DNA of 64,000 nucleotides from Holophagae bacterium (GCA_030429565.1 JAUIFE010000036.1:1-64000); one strand, 5' to 3'. Counted from the first letter of the stretch, positions 45,535 to 55,153 are shown. Notes: generated by a model from the sequence alone, not told the origin. Made by a program: numbers and translations.

Positions 45535-48500
45535 ATGTTTCGTTTCGGCCTTCTCCTCCTCATCAGTTTCTTTTCCTGCCTTCTTTTCGGACAACAACGA
45601 ATCGTTCCCCATTTAACCGCCGCTGACGGCGGCTTCACCACAACGGTGATTTTGGAGAATGCTTCAACCCAAACGAAACCCTTTCTTTTAAAGCCCTTTG
45701 ACAGGGACGGTAATCCGCTTGATGAGGTGGAAGGCACGCTGGCAGGCCGTGCAACCCAAGTCGAAGCGGCAGCGACCTTGGTCGGCGAGGCGGCTGCACA
45801 CCTGATTATCGAAGCCGAGGACGTCACCGTTACGGTCGCATATCGCGCGGTGGCCGGTGGCGGAAGTCCGGCCCACGTTGGCGAAACAGCGCAACAAGCA
45901 ACCCGGTTGCGGTTCTTCTCAGGCGACTGGGCCACCGTCTTCGACGGCATCGCGGTCGTTAACGCCGGCAACGAAGCAGCCGACGTGTGGGTCGCCCAAT
46001 TAGACGCAACGGGAACGGTGATCCAAAGCGCCCGAGTCGCCACGGCCCTGGCGCCGATGGCCAAAGCGCTGGCAGTCATCGGCGCCCCGGACGGCTCGGC
46101 CTTCGATCCAGCCGCCGGGAGTACCTTTGAAGTTTATGCGACGGTCCCCTTGGCTGTGACAGCCTTGCGCGGCAACCTGCCAGGTTCGGATTATTTGTGG
46201 GCCAATCCAACGCGTGTCGTCGGGAACGCGCAAAGTTCACGCGACAGCGAGGGTATTTGGTCGATTGAAAATGGCTCGCTGTACGACGGGCTTGAAATGA
46301 TGGGTTACAACGTCGCCGGCGATCGCATGTGGCAATTGGAAACCTTTCGCCGTTTAGCGCTGGGCCGACTTTCAGAAATCCCACTACTTTCCAGCGCAAG
46401 CACCTTGGAACAAGATCGTTTTACCCGCACTGTTGGTTACTCGCTTGAGGAATATCAGCAAGGCGTGGCCGCACTGACGCCCCAGGCACGCACCGCCGTT
46501 CGTGCCTACACCGACGGGCTGAATCGACGCCGCGCCGAAGCCCTTGCGGATCGACAGTTGTTGCCCATTGAATTTAAAGCGGTTGGCATCGAACCAGAGA
46601 TTTGGCTGGAAACCGATGTACTCGCCATCGTGGTGACCTTGCTGCGGTCTTTTGATCCGCAAGATTACGGCAACGGGCAATTACAAAATGCGGCGCTGCT
46701 CCAACAACTAGAACAAATCAATCCAAACCAAGCTGCCGCCATGTTCGCCGACCTGCGTCCGTTGAACGATCCCGACGCACCAACGATGATTCCCACACCA
46801 CCCGCCGCCAAGATGGTGACGGCTGAGACATCGCTGCCAGGATTCCTCCGCAGCGATGTGGATTTCGGTGCCCTTTATCGCGGCGTGGAAGCGCAACGTG
46901 CCTTGCGAGAACAGGTTCAGCGTGAATTAAACGCCAAAGTCAAAATGGGCAGCTACGCCTGGGTTGTGGCAGGCACGCATACGGCATCGGGCAATCCCAT
47001 CCTTTATTCCGGACCCCAAATGGGCTTCATGACACCGACCATCGTGGTCGAGGGATCCATTAAAAGCGGCGGCTTCGAAATTTCCGGCGCAACCGTGCCA
47101 GGCATTCCCGGCATCATCGTCGGCCGCACACCGCACCATGCGTGGTCGATGCAGGTCGGTCATGCCGACACCATGGACCTTTACATGGAGGCGGAGCTAG
47201 GCCCGGTTCACCGCACCGAAACCATCCTCAGCGCCTTCGGGCAACAAACCGAACACGACATTTATCGCAGCAGCCACGGCCCCTTAATCAGCACCGATCC
47301 GCCAATCGCATGGCGCTATGCCCATTGGGGTTACGAGTTCGACACGATTCAAGCATTTTTCGATTTGGCGGGTGCCGAATCGATGGACGCTTTTGGCGAA
47401 GCCATCACCCGCATAGGGGTGAGCCAGCATTTTTGTTACGCCGATCGCGACGGTAACATCGCCTATTGGATGAGCGGCCGTAACCCGGTGCGACCGGCAG
47501 GCGAGTATCGTTTCCCGCAAGGTGCCGTCGCCGGTGCGCCGGCGCTGGAATACGACCTAGCCGTCATCGAGCCGGTCGTGCATGACGCCAATTCGGCACA
47601 AGACTGGTACGGCGGTTGGAACAACAAGGCGCGTGCGGATATCCCCAACAGCAACGTCGATGCGGATCGCTACTTCGGGCCCTTCCACCGTGCTCTCGTC
47701 GTTCAATCCCTGCTGCGCGAGATGGTTGACGCGGGCAACGTACGTTTCGAAGACGTGCGTGATATGGCCCGCGATGTGGCAAGCACGGAACGTCACTTAG
47801 CGCCATCGCGCGCGATTCCCTTCTCGGCATCCTCGCCCTTGGGCAACGGCTCGGGTGGCGGCAATCCCTGGCCAATCTTGCGCCAGAGCTTTGCGGCGGC
47901 AGTGGCAAGCGCGCCAACCGACACCCGCAATGCGGCCTTGGCCCTTTTGGACACCTGGGACGGTTCCTTCATCGACGGCGGCGCAACCAACCATGCCGAG
48001 GGCGAAGACCGCGCCGACGCCTGGATGCTGATGGATTCCTGGGTACGCGGCGTTTTGCAGAAAACCTTTGAAGAAGTGGCGGGCATCGGCAACGGCGACC
48101 ATCTCAACACCTTGATTCGCGGCCTCGACGGTGGAACCGCCATCCAGAATCAGGCAGACTGGTTTACCAACGCGGACACCAATGCACCGCAAACACGTGA
48201 CGCGATCATCCTGGCCGCGCTCGACGAGGCCCTGGCCCTCCTGGGCGAGCAACCTTGGGGCACCGGCCTGCGTGGCAGCATTGATTTCGAACACCCAATG
48301 CTTTCTTTGGTCACCGGTTCGCCCTTGCACAGCATGCGTTTCAGCAACCGCTCGACCTACGCACAGTGCGTTGAAATGGGCACCACCGGTCCGCTTCGCA
48401 TTGAGAGCATGTTCCCCTTGGGTGAATCGGGCAACGCCTACGGCGAAGGTTTTGCCTTTGAGTTGGATTCAAACGCGTTATCAATGACGCCGTTTTACGA

Positions 48501-48543
48501 CGATTTTTCCCACCGCACCTTCCCATTATTCAAGCAAAACTGA
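45535..48543 (+). CDS. Penicillin acylase family (Ntn-hydrolase) with extra N-terminal domain
   Basis: A 1002-residue exported protein. The ATG at 45535 has GGAG five bases upstream and opens a signal peptide (FRFGLLLLISFFSCLLFG). Residues about 25-230 form a beta-rich domain (HLTAADGGFTTTVILENAST) outside the acylase core. The alpha chain follows (YDGLEMMGYNVAGDRMWQLE, LSEIPLL), then a linker and the autoprocessing site with nucleophile Ser473 in VKMGSYAWVVAG. Beta-chain signatures are GNPILYSGPQMGF, VPGIPGIIVGRTPHHAWSM and the acylase-type WGTGL near the end. These enzymes cleave amide bonds of acylated compounds (beta-lactams, acyl-homoserine lactones, lipopeptides); the natural substrate here is unknown. 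Confidence 0.92.
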   Translation: MFRFGLLLLISFFSCLLFGQQRIVPHLTAADGGFTTTVILENASTQTKPFLLKPFDRDGNPLDEVEGTLAGRATQVEAAATLVGEAAAHLIIEAEDVTVTVAYRAVAGGGSPAHVGETAQQATRLRFFSGDWATVFDGIAVVNAGNEAADVWVAQLDATGTVIQSARVATALAPMAKALAVIGAPDGSAFDPAAGSTFEVYATVPLAVTALRGNLPGSDYLWANPTRVVGNAQSSRDSEGIWSIENGSLYDGLEMMGYNVAGDRMWQLETFRRLALGRLSEIPLLSSASTLEQDRFTRTVGYSLEEYQQGVAALTPQARTAVRAYTDGLNRRRAEALADRQLLPIEFKAVGIEPEIWLETDVLAIVVTLLRSFDPQDYGNGQLQNAALLQQLEQINPNQAAAMFADLRPLNDPDAPTMIPTPPAAKMVTAETSLPGFLRSDVDFGALYRGVEAQRALREQVQRELNAKVKMGSYAWVVAGTHTASGNPILYSGPQMGFMTPTIVVEGSIKSGGFEISGATVPGIPGIIVGRTPHHAWSMQVGHADTMDLYMEAELGPVHRTETILSAFGQQTEHDIYRSSHGPLISTDPPIAWRYAHWGYEFDTIQAFFDLAGAESMDAFGEAITRIGVSQHFCYADRDGNIAYWMSGRNPVRPAGEYRFPQGAVAGAPALEYDLAVIEPVVHDANSAQDWYGGWNNKARADIPNSNVDADRYFGPFHRALVVQSLLREMVDAGNVRFEDVRDMARDVASTERHLAPSRAIPFSASSPLGNGSGGGNPWPILRQSFAAAVASAPTDTRNAALALLDTWDGSFIDGGATNHAEGEDRADAWMLMDSWVRGVLQKTFEEVAGIGNGDHLNTLIRGLDGGTAIQNQADWFTNADTNAPQTRDAIILAALDEALALLGEQPWGTGLRGSIDFEHPMLSLVTGSPLHSMRFSNRSTYAQCVEMGTTGPLRIESMFPLGESGNAYGEGFAFELDSNALSMTPFYDDFSHRTFPLFKQN

Positions 48544-48577
48544 GCCGTGCCTCCACCAAAAAAATAGGACCCGAACT

Positions 48578-48988
48578 ATGAACGCTAAAGACGCCATCGA
48601 TGATTTAACCCATCGGTTTTTTAACGCCTTCACCACTCATGAATCCGGTGAACTGAACATAAACATTATCTACGATTTATTCATCCCCGAAGGACTGATT
48701 GTCAAAAATGTCGGTCCCGAACCCGAGATTTACAACCTCAAACAATTTGTCGAACCTCGCAGAGTACTGTTAACCTCGGGCCAATTGGTCAACTTTTCCG
48801 AAGAAGAGATTTCAGAACACACGCAAATTTTCGGCAATATTGCTCAGCGCTTTAGCCGGTATCGCAAATCGGGCACCTTAACCGGAACCTTTTTCGAAAC
48901 AGAGGGAATGAAAACCATCCAGTTCATTCAAACCCGTCATGGCTGGAAAATGAGCGCGCTCGCCTGGGATGACGAACCGGCCCCATAA
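48578..48988 (+). CDS. NTF2-like/DUF4440-type small protein
   Basis: A 136-residue cytoplasmic protein with the helix-then-sheet pattern of the NTF2/SnoaL fold: AIDDLTHRFFNAFTTHESGE, IYDLFIPEGLIVKNVG, IFGNIAQRFSRYRKSG and the final GMKTIQFIQTRHGWKMSALA WDD-type strands. It is 34 bases after the penicillin acylase stop with a weak ribosome site (AGGACC), so it may be co-transcribed. Such proteins can be enzymes or simple binding folds; no catalytic residues can be assigned. Confidence 0.75.
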   Translation: MNAKDAIDDLTHRFFNAFTTHESGELNINIIYDLFIPEGLIVKNVGPEPEIYNLKQFVEPRRVLLTSGQLVNFSEEEISEHTQIFGNIAQRFSRYRKSGTLTGTFFETEGMKTIQFIQTRHGWKMSALAWDDEPAP

Positions 48989-49538
48989 AAAAGAAACAGC
49001 GACGACCAAAAGCGCAACAAACAACACCCCAAACTAAATAATCACAACACTTTACGATTTATTTTAAAAACTTTGGCGGGTTTCCGGTTACCCCGGCGAT
49101 TGTATGGGTAACTGGAACGGAATGGATCACGTCGACCGCTAGAGCCGGCGAGAATCGGTGCTGTTCCTAGTAAATTTCCATCCTCTCGAACAGTACGGTG
49201 GTTGCTATGACCTGAAGTGTTCGATCCGGGTGAATGCAATTACGCAAGGTATTGATGCACTTTATGTGGTGAATGCATGGCTTTACGACGTAAGCAACAT
49301 GCATTTATCACAGCATATAAGTGCGCAACATATTGCGTAAGTGCAGCGCCAGGATTCACTTATTTCGGAAATAAGGGCTCGTAAACATACTGACGTTCAT
49401 TTCACTATCACAATGATACGACCAATAAGTAACGATTATCCGTCGCTTATTCAGTAGATCATACCGCCTTTAGAAATGGGTTTTAGAACTCGCATGGTTG
49501 ACCTTCGTTCGGTTCAGGAAATAGACAAGGAGAATGTT
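48989..49538. other. AT-rich intergenic region with a diverged IS end
   Basis: No gene recognised in 550 bases. At 49212-49248 the sequence matches about 30 of 37 bases of the inward-read right end of the MITE-like element (CCTGAAGTGTTCGATCCGGG, then TGAATGCAATTACGCAA). The stretch 49220-49345 is rich in alternating short repeats (GCAATTACGC, TATTGCGTAAGTGC). Confidence 0.55.
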
Positions 49539-49979
49539 ATGAAACTGAAAATGGTATTGTTGCTTTCTTTGAGTGCGATCAGTGCTTCTTACGCTACTGC
49601 CGGCTGTGATACGGATCAACTCTGCGATCTCGCCGGAGAAATGCGCAGCTTCCATATTCCCTACGTTCGCGGCGCCGCCAATCAGGTCGATTGCCCTGGC
49701 TCTTACGACGAAACCGCCCGTAACTTCTTGGAATCCGCCGTCGATCCCGTCAAAAACGCACAAACCGAGCTCTGCAGTGCCACGCCCGATCTCGACGACG
49801 CCTTGATTGAAGTCAAGGCGGCGCGCGATGCAATGCGTTTGGCTTACGTGTATTTCGGTCGCACCATCTCCATCTCCAACTGTACCGATCCCGATGCCGC
49901 TGTCGCGCGTGATCGTGCCTACGATGCTTGGAGCACCCTTAACTTCATGGTTTACCTGATTGAATACGAATGTAACTAA
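49539..49979 (+). CDS. Small secreted Cys-containing protein, unknown
   Basis: A 146-residue protein. The ATG at 49539 has a perfect AAGGAG six bases upstream; the open frame extends 21 codons further without a ribosome site. The signal peptide is MKLKMVLLLSLSAISASYAT. The mature part has six Cys (GCDTDQLCDLAG, VDCPGSYD, TELCSATPD, SISNCTDPD, EYEC), which could form three disulfides, and is mostly helical (ALIEVKAARDAMRLAYVYFG). No family recognised. A strong ribosome site and a strong terminator suggest good expression. Confidence 0.75.
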   Translation: MKLKMVLLLSLSAISASYATAGCDTDQLCDLAGEMRSFHIPYVRGAANQVDCPGSYDETARNFLESAVDPVKNAQTELCSATPDLDDALIEVKAARDAMRLAYVYFGRTISISNCTDPDAAVARDRAYDAWSTLNFMVYLIEYECN

Positions 49980-50013
49980 CGACCTCATAACCCAATAATT
50001 ACCACCTCCCCCG

Positions 50014-50046
50014 AAGGGATTCCGTCATCGCACGGGATCCCTTTTG
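50014..50046 (+). terminator. Rho-independent terminator
   Basis: AAGGGATTCCGT (50014-50025) pairs with ACGGGATCCCTT (50032-50043), 12 pairs with one G-T, followed by CTTTTGTCGTTTC. It lies 35 bases after the stop of the small secreted Cys protein and close to the 3' end of the convergent cydB. Confidence 0.8.
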
Positions 50047-50076
50047 TCGTTTCACCGACCACCCGGCGAACTTGGT

Positions 50077-51084
50077 CTAAGAACGGTCAGGCACTTGGTT
50101 AAACGCGAAAACGCGGTACAAATAGGCCATGCTGGGCACGAGCAAACAACTTCCCACCACAAACACCCAAAAGGTGGTTTGCAAGACGTTTTGCGGCGCG
50201 GCCGCGTCGTACACGCTGGTTTGGCCGGCGATCAGGTATGGAAACTGCGCCAGCGCCCACCCCAAAATCATCCAGCTTGCTTGCGCGCCGGCCGCGAGTT
50301 GGGCCAAACGATACCGCCGCGTCACCAACAATCCGAAGGCGGCAATGCCGATCAGCGCCATACCGATTTGGAAGGGAAGCCAAGCGCGATGATTGGCAAA
50401 ACGCTGAATAAAACCAGGGGCCTCGGCGGCAGCGGCAAAATGCGCCACCCACGCCAAAACAGCGGTCACCAGGGCGGCGCTCAACGCGCGGCGCCGAAAA
50501 CATTCCTGCAATTCGCGGTCTGGCGTGCGCGTGGTCAGGTAGGTTGCGGCGAGGAACGCGAAAACCGCAAGGGTTAAAAGGCCGAAAGCCACAGTAAACC
50601 AGGAACACCAATCACTGAGGTAACTACCGCTAAATTCACCGGCGGCGTCGAACGGCAATGTCCCCGAACTAATCGCAGCCAAACAGATGCCGAGCATGAC
50701 CGGCGTGGCGATCGAAGACACGGAGAAAAACCGACTCCAGGTGAGACGCGCGGCGGCTTGATCATAATCGCGAAAAACAAAGGCCGAGCCGCGCATCACA
50801 ATACCAACCAGCATCATCGTCAACGGAATATGCAGCGCGGTAGCCAACTGGGCGAAGGCCTTGGGAAAATTAATGAACAGCACAACGATGATGGCAATCA
50901 GCCACACGTGGTTGGCTTCCCAAATCGGTCCCATCGCTTTGCTAATGAGATGCCGTTGTTTTTCCGCCAGGGGTCCGCGCGCAAATAGGTCCCAAACGCC
51001 CGCTCCGAAATCGGCACCACCGGTTAAGGCGTAAACCACCAAAAATACAACGAGCATACCGCCGATGAGCACTTCCCAAGTCAT
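50077..51084 (-). CDS. cydB: Cytochrome bd-type ubiquinol oxidase subunit II
   Basis: A 335-residue inner-membrane protein with about eight or nine hydrophobic helices. The N-terminus (EVLIGGMLVVFLVVYALTGG, then ADFGAGVWDLFARG) and KAMGPIWEANHVWLI are hallmark CydB sequence. The ATG at 51084 overlaps the cydA stop by four bases (ATGA), so the subunits are translationally coupled. CydB stabilises the haem-bearing CydA and together they reduce oxygen to water with quinol electrons. Length is near the family norm. No cydX-like small frame was seen downstream. Confidence 0.95.
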   Translation of the reverse strand: MTWEVLIGGMLVVFLVVYALTGGADFGAGVWDLFARGPLAEKQRHLISKAMGPIWEANHVWLIAIIVVLFINFPKAFAQLATALHIPLTMMLVGIVMRGSAFVFRDYDQAAARLTWSRFFSVSSIATPVMLGICLAAISSGTLPFDAAGEFSGSYLSDWCSWFTVAFGLLTLAVFAFLAATYLTTRTPDRELQECFRRRALSAALVTAVLAWVAHFAAAAEAPGFIQRFANHRAWLPFQIGMALIGIAAFGLLVTRRYRLAQLAAGAQASWMILGWALAQFPYLIAGQTSVYDAAAPQNVLQTTFWVFVVGSCLLVPSMAYLYRVFAFNQVPDRS

Positions 51085-52397
51085 GAGGCCTCCGTATCTT
51101 TGGCCGGCAACGTCTGGAAAACTTGCCGTTTGAGCAACGCCACCACGACCCAACCCAACAAAAAGTACAGTGCGGTGAAGAGCATCAGCGAATACTGCAC
51201 ACCTGGCATCGGGGTCACGGCGTCGGCGGTACGCAAGTAACCGTGAACCACCCAAGGCTGACGCCCGACCTCGGTCACAATCCACCCGGCCTGGACGGCT
51301 AACACCCCGGCGGGTCCATTAATAATGAGGAGTTTGAGCATACGGGGATGGGTTAAATACTCGGGTTTCTTCCACCACGCCAAAAGCACAATGACAGCGG
51401 TGAGCGCCATCAAGGTTCCCAAACCAATCATCACCTGAAAGGCGATATGGGTGACGGCCACCGGCGGGCGATCTTCGACGGGAAAATCTTTGAGACCCTT
51501 GACTTCGGCTTGAGGGTCGGCGAACGCCAAAATGCTGAGCAAGTAGGGAATGTCCAACGAGTAACGCGTCTCCTCCGCCGTTTCGTCAGGCCAACCGCCA
51601 ATACGCAGGGCGGCCCCTTTTTCCGTGTGCCAGTGGCCTTCCATGGCGGCCAACTTGACCGGTTGCATTTCAGCAACCATTTTGGCGCTGAGGTCGCCGA
51701 CAATCGGCTGGACCAGGCCGGTCACGCAGGCCACGACCAAGGCGATGCTCAGCGCTTTGCGGTGAAACGGGTTGGACCCGCGTTTCAGCAACACCCACGC
51801 ATGGATGGCGGCAACGGCAAAAGCCAAGGCTTGGAAGGCGGCGACGGTCATGTGCGCAGTCTGCGTCGGCGCGGCCGGCCCCCACATCGCGGTCCAGGGC
51901 TGAATGTTGGCCGGTAGGCCGTCCACCAAATCAAAGCCGGTGGGCGCATTCATCCAAGCATTGGCGGTAACAACAAAGACCCCGCTCAGCGTGCCGCAAA
52001 TCATTACCATGAAACCGGCAAACCAATGCACCTTCTCGGGAACCCGGTCCCAGCCGTAGAGGTAAATGCCGAGAAAGATGGCTTCCAAAAAAAACGCAAA
52101 CCCTTCCATGGCAAAAGGCAAACCAATAACAGGGCCTGCAAACGCCATAAATCGGGGCCATAACAAACCGAGCTCAAACGACAGCACGGTACCGGAGACA
52201 GCGCCAACGGCAAACATGATCGCAGTGCCTTTAGCCCAGCGCCGGGCCAGTTCGAGGTAGACCGGATCCCGTGTTTTTAGCCAACGCCATTCGGCAATAA
52301 TCATCAGTAGCGGCATACCGATGCCGACAATGGCAAAGTTAATGTGAAAGGCCAACGACATGGCCATTTGGCATCGCGCGGCCAACAAATCAGACAT
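51081..52397 (-). CDS. cydA: Cytochrome bd-type ubiquinol oxidase subunit I (short Q-loop)
   Basis: A 438-residue integral membrane protein beginning MSDLLAARCQMAMSLAFHIN, with a haem-ligand His in LAFH; GGGGGTG lies just upstream of this ATG. The quinol/haem region shows the signature EVGRQPWVVHGYLRTADAVT. The length is well below the 520-odd residues of E. coli CydA, so this is the short Q-loop, CIO-like subfamily. It forms the terminal oxidase with CydB, giving high-affinity, often cyanide-tolerant respiration. The pair sits alone, without the cydDC export genes. Confidence 0.95.
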   Translation of the reverse strand: MSDLLAARCQMAMSLAFHINFAIVGIGMPLLMIIAEWRWLKTRDPVYLELARRWAKGTAIMFAVGAVSGTVLSFELGLLWPRFMAFAGPVIGLPFAMEGFAFFLEAIFLGIYLYGWDRVPEKVHWFAGFMVMICGTLSGVFVVTANAWMNAPTGFDLVDGLPANIQPWTAMWGPAAPTQTAHMTVAAFQALAFAVAAIHAWVLLKRGSNPFHRKALSIALVVACVTGLVQPIVGDLSAKMVAEMQPVKLAAMEGHWHTEKGAALRIGGWPDETAEETRYSLDIPYLLSILAFADPQAEVKGLKDFPVEDRPPVAVTHIAFQVMIGLGTLMALTAVIVLLAWWKKPEYLTHPRMLKLLIINGPAGVLAVQAGWIVTEVGRQPWVVHGYLRTADAVTPMPGVQYSLMLFTALYFLLGWVVVALLKRQVFQTLPAKDTEAS

Positions 52398-53265
52398 AAG
52401 CAGCACCCCCGTTCACAGCGATTGGGATTCGAGCTGAACATCTTGGCAGAAGCGGGCAAGCAGCGCCCGGAACAGTCGGCGAGAACGCTTGGCGTCTCGA
52501 TACAAAACGCCACAACCCAAATAAATGGAAGCGGGAAGACATGAAAAACGCCGCCGAGAACCCCATTCTGGCAGGTAAACGATCACACGGCAATCGACGA
52601 TTAAACAGCTTGGCGGACAGGGCTTGCCGCAACACCACCCGCTCACCTGTACAGGACAAAAAAGGCCTCGCTGACAAGCTCGCGAAAACAGGGAAAACAC
52701 CCCACGTTCAAAAAACAACTGCGGTTCAGGAACAGCAAAGCGCGGCATTGAATCGCCTGCCATCAAACGACCATCACCCATGGCATCAAAACCCGATACC
52801 AACCAGATCATTGCGCGTGTCCAAAAACCGGCCCCGCTTTTTGCTTCAAACCCAAAACCAAAGAGTCTACTTTGCAACCTTTCAATCGATATCGGCACTT
52901 AGGGCACGTCCGGCGAATGCCGGCGACCACTCCCACCTAGCTTTAAAACACAGAAACACACCGACCCGAACACGGCACACACCAAAAACTCGACAAAGCG
53001 ATAATTCTCCCACAGCTCCAAAAAGAGCACACTTGGTTAATTCCTATCTCAATCGCTAGGACCCACTAGAAGTATCTTCATTTTCGGTGTTTTACCTGCG
53101 TTTTTTTCGTTTAGGTTGGGGCAAACCAAGGGAACGGAGCACCTGTGATTGCTGCTGAGCTTTAGCGACTGGCGATGACCGCATGCTTTTTCGTTGTCGC
53201 AACCCCATGACGCAAAGGTCTTTACGTACAGCGGGTCTCCTTGGTGTGACTTGAAGGAGGCCCCA
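52398..53265. other. Long region without recognised gene
   Basis: About 870 bases. A plus-strand frame (52541-53059, 172 aa) and a minus-strand frame (52413-52898, 161 aa) overlap each other; both are low-complexity in composition (Arg/Thr/Pro/Asn or Cys/Arg/Phe rich) and lack family resemblance. I see no supported feature besides the AAGGAGG before the TTG at 53266. Confidence 0.5.
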
Positions 53266-54222
53266 TTGAATGATTTCGACAGTCCTTGGAAACACGTTTG
53301 CGACAACTTTTTCCCCGAAATGTTGGCGCTGGTATTCCCCGCGGCTTTTCAGGGCATTGATTGGACACAGCCCTATCGGATGCGGGACAAAGAACTACCA
53401 AAACCGCTTCCCGCTTATGAAACCGGCGCCCGTTACGCTGACAAATTAATCGAGGTCCAGCTCAAAAACGGCGACCGAAAGAACATTTTTATGCACATTG
53501 AGTTCCAAAACCAAGTCGACCCTTTGTTTTCGGAACGGATGTACACCTACAACTTCCGCATCTACGACAAATTCCACCAACATCCCGTGAGTCTCGCCAT
53601 TCTCGGTGATAGCTCACCCAATTGGCGGCCGGGTCCCTATCATTACGAAATATGGGGCTTCGACTTGTCGATGACGTTCCCAATCATTAAATTATTGGAT
53701 TACCGTGATCGGGTCGATGAACTAGCGGCCTCCAGCAATCCCTTCGCCGAGGTCATCTTGGCCTTTCTCGCAGGCCAAGCCTGCCAAGGAAAACCCCAAA
53801 AGCGGTTTGCGGAAAAGATACGCCTGATCAAACGGCTGTACCACAAACAATTTTCCCGTGAAACGATCATTAACCTTTTCCAATTCATCGACTGGACCTT
53901 GCAACTGCCGCCACACTTAGCCCAACAATTTCGCACCGATTTGGAAACGCTTGAGGGAGAGATCAATATGCCGTACATCACCAGTATCGAACGCATGGCC
54001 CGCGAAGAGGGCCGGGCTGAAGAACGCCAAAAACTTCAAGCAGAACGCCGCCGCGAGCTTATCGACCACTTGACCCAAGTTCTGGCACACCGCTTCGGTG
54101 ATCAAGCCAATACCTTCCGTGAACACATGGAACAAGCCGATATTGAGACACTTAGGGCCTGGATCAATCAGGCATTCTCAGCACCCGACCTTTTGACATT
54201 ATTCGACCAAGGCCATCCATAG
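53266..54222 (+). CDS. Rpn-family recombination-promoting nuclease/putative transposase
   Basis: A 318-residue protein. The TTG at 53266 is chosen because AAGGAGG lies five bases upstream and the family N-terminus begins there (NDFDSPWKHVCDNFFPEMLA). The PD-(D/E)XK-type core is ADKLIEVQLKNGDRKN-IFMHIEFQNQVD, with the acidic residues and Gln typical of RpnA-like enzymes. PYHYEIWGFDLSMTFPI, a helical middle and a charged coiled C-terminus (EERQKLQAERRRELIDHL) follow, ending FDQGHP. These nucleases promote RecA-independent recombination and spread horizontally. The 3' half is duplicated immediately downstream. Confidence 0.88.
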   Translation: MNDFDSPWKHVCDNFFPEMLALVFPAAFQGIDWTQPYRMRDKELPKPLPAYETGARYADKLIEVQLKNGDRKNIFMHIEFQNQVDPLFSERMYTYNFRIYDKFHQHPVSLAILGDSSPNWRPGPYHYEIWGFDLSMTFPIIKLLDYRDRVDELAASSNPFAEVILAFLAGQACQGKPQKRFAEKIRLIKRLYHKQFSRETIINLFQFIDWTLQLPPHLAQQFRTDLETLEGEINMPYITSIERMAREEGRAEERQKLQAERRRELIDHLTQVLAHRFGDQANTFREHMEQADIETLRAWINQAFSAPDLLTLFDQGHP

Positions 54223-54329
54223 CCCTTTTATTTCTAGCGGTTGATAGCTAATTCGGCCGGTAGGTCTCGGGACCGTTATCACGGTTTGCCAAGTTTCTGC
54301 TCAAGGGATCCGGCACTTGGCTCGAACCC

Positions 54330-54884
54330 TACCACGATCGGGTCGATGAACTAGCGGCCTCCAGCAATCCCTTCGCCGAGGTCATCTTGGCCTTTCTCGC
54401 AGGCCAAGCTTGCCAGGGAAAACCCCAAAAGCGGTTTGCGGAGAAGATACGCCTGATCAAACGGCTGTACCACAGACAATTTTCCCGTGAAACGATCATT
54501 AACCTTTTCCAATTCATCGACTGGACCTTGCAACTGCCGCCACACTTAGCCCAACAATTTCGCACCGATTTGGAAACGCTTGAGGGAGAGATCAATATGC
54601 CGTACATCACCAGTATTGAACGCATGGCCCGCGAAGAGGGCCGAACTGAAGGCCGGGCTGAAGAACGCCAAAAACTTCACGCAGAACGCCAAAAACTTCA
54701 CGCAGAACGCCGCCGCGAGCTTATCGACCACTTGACCCAAGTTCTGGCACACCGCTTCGGTGATCAAGTCAATACCTGCCGTGAACACGTGGAACAGGCC
54801 GATATTGAGACACTTAGGACCTGGATCAATCAGGCATTCTCAGTACCCGACCTTTTGACATTATTCGATCAGGGTCATTCATAA
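54330..54884 (+). pseudogene. Partial tandem duplicate of the Rpn-type gene (3' half)
   Basis: From 54330 the sequence repeats 53701-54222 almost exactly (RVDELAASSNPFAEVILAFL onwards) and ends FDQGHS. The nuclease core is absent, so this is a 3' fragment. It differs by a few substitutions and 33 extra bases: RTEGRAEERQKLHAERQKLH shows an added TEGR and an added seven-residue QKLHAER unit compared with the upstream gene. A 107-base spacer separates the copies. It may act as a donor of alternative C-termini by recombination with the intact gene; otherwise it is a decaying duplicate. Confidence 0.85.
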
Positions 54885-55084
54885 CCCATAAGCTTCGGGC
54901 TACTGCGAGGGAGCAGGTCGTTTGACACCCGGGTTCGCACCAAGCGTTGCTCCGAACCGCAGGCGTTTCGCTGCAGGTGAACCAGGACCGCGACACCCAA
55001 CCCAAGCAGATCAACCAGGTTTGGCCTAATACTTTCACCGCAATCTTCATGAACCGGCTCGATTCGACTGAAAAATTTGTCACG

Positions 55085-55128
55085 CAAAAAACACTGGGGC
55101 GGAACCCACCATCCGGCAGATTCCGCCC
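55085..55128 (-). terminator. Terminator of the secreted protein at 55154
   Basis: On the minus strand GGGCGGAA (55128-55121) pairs with TTCCGCCC (55104-55097) around a 16-base loop, followed by CAGTGTTTTTTGCG. It starts 26 bases after the stop codon. Confidence 0.7.
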
Positions 55129-55153
55129 TGTGAGAACGCTTGAAGGCCGAAGG

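Noticed and set aside
52413..53059. Two overlapping frames (161 aa minus, 172 aa plus) between cydA and the Rpn gene
   Set aside because: They are mutually antisense, low in complexity and without family resemblance or ribosome sites.
54661..54720. CRISPR-like repeats in the Rpn duplicate
   Set aside because: The repeat is a single 21-base in-frame tandem copy within a coding region. No spaced repeats with unique spacers occur anywhere in the window.
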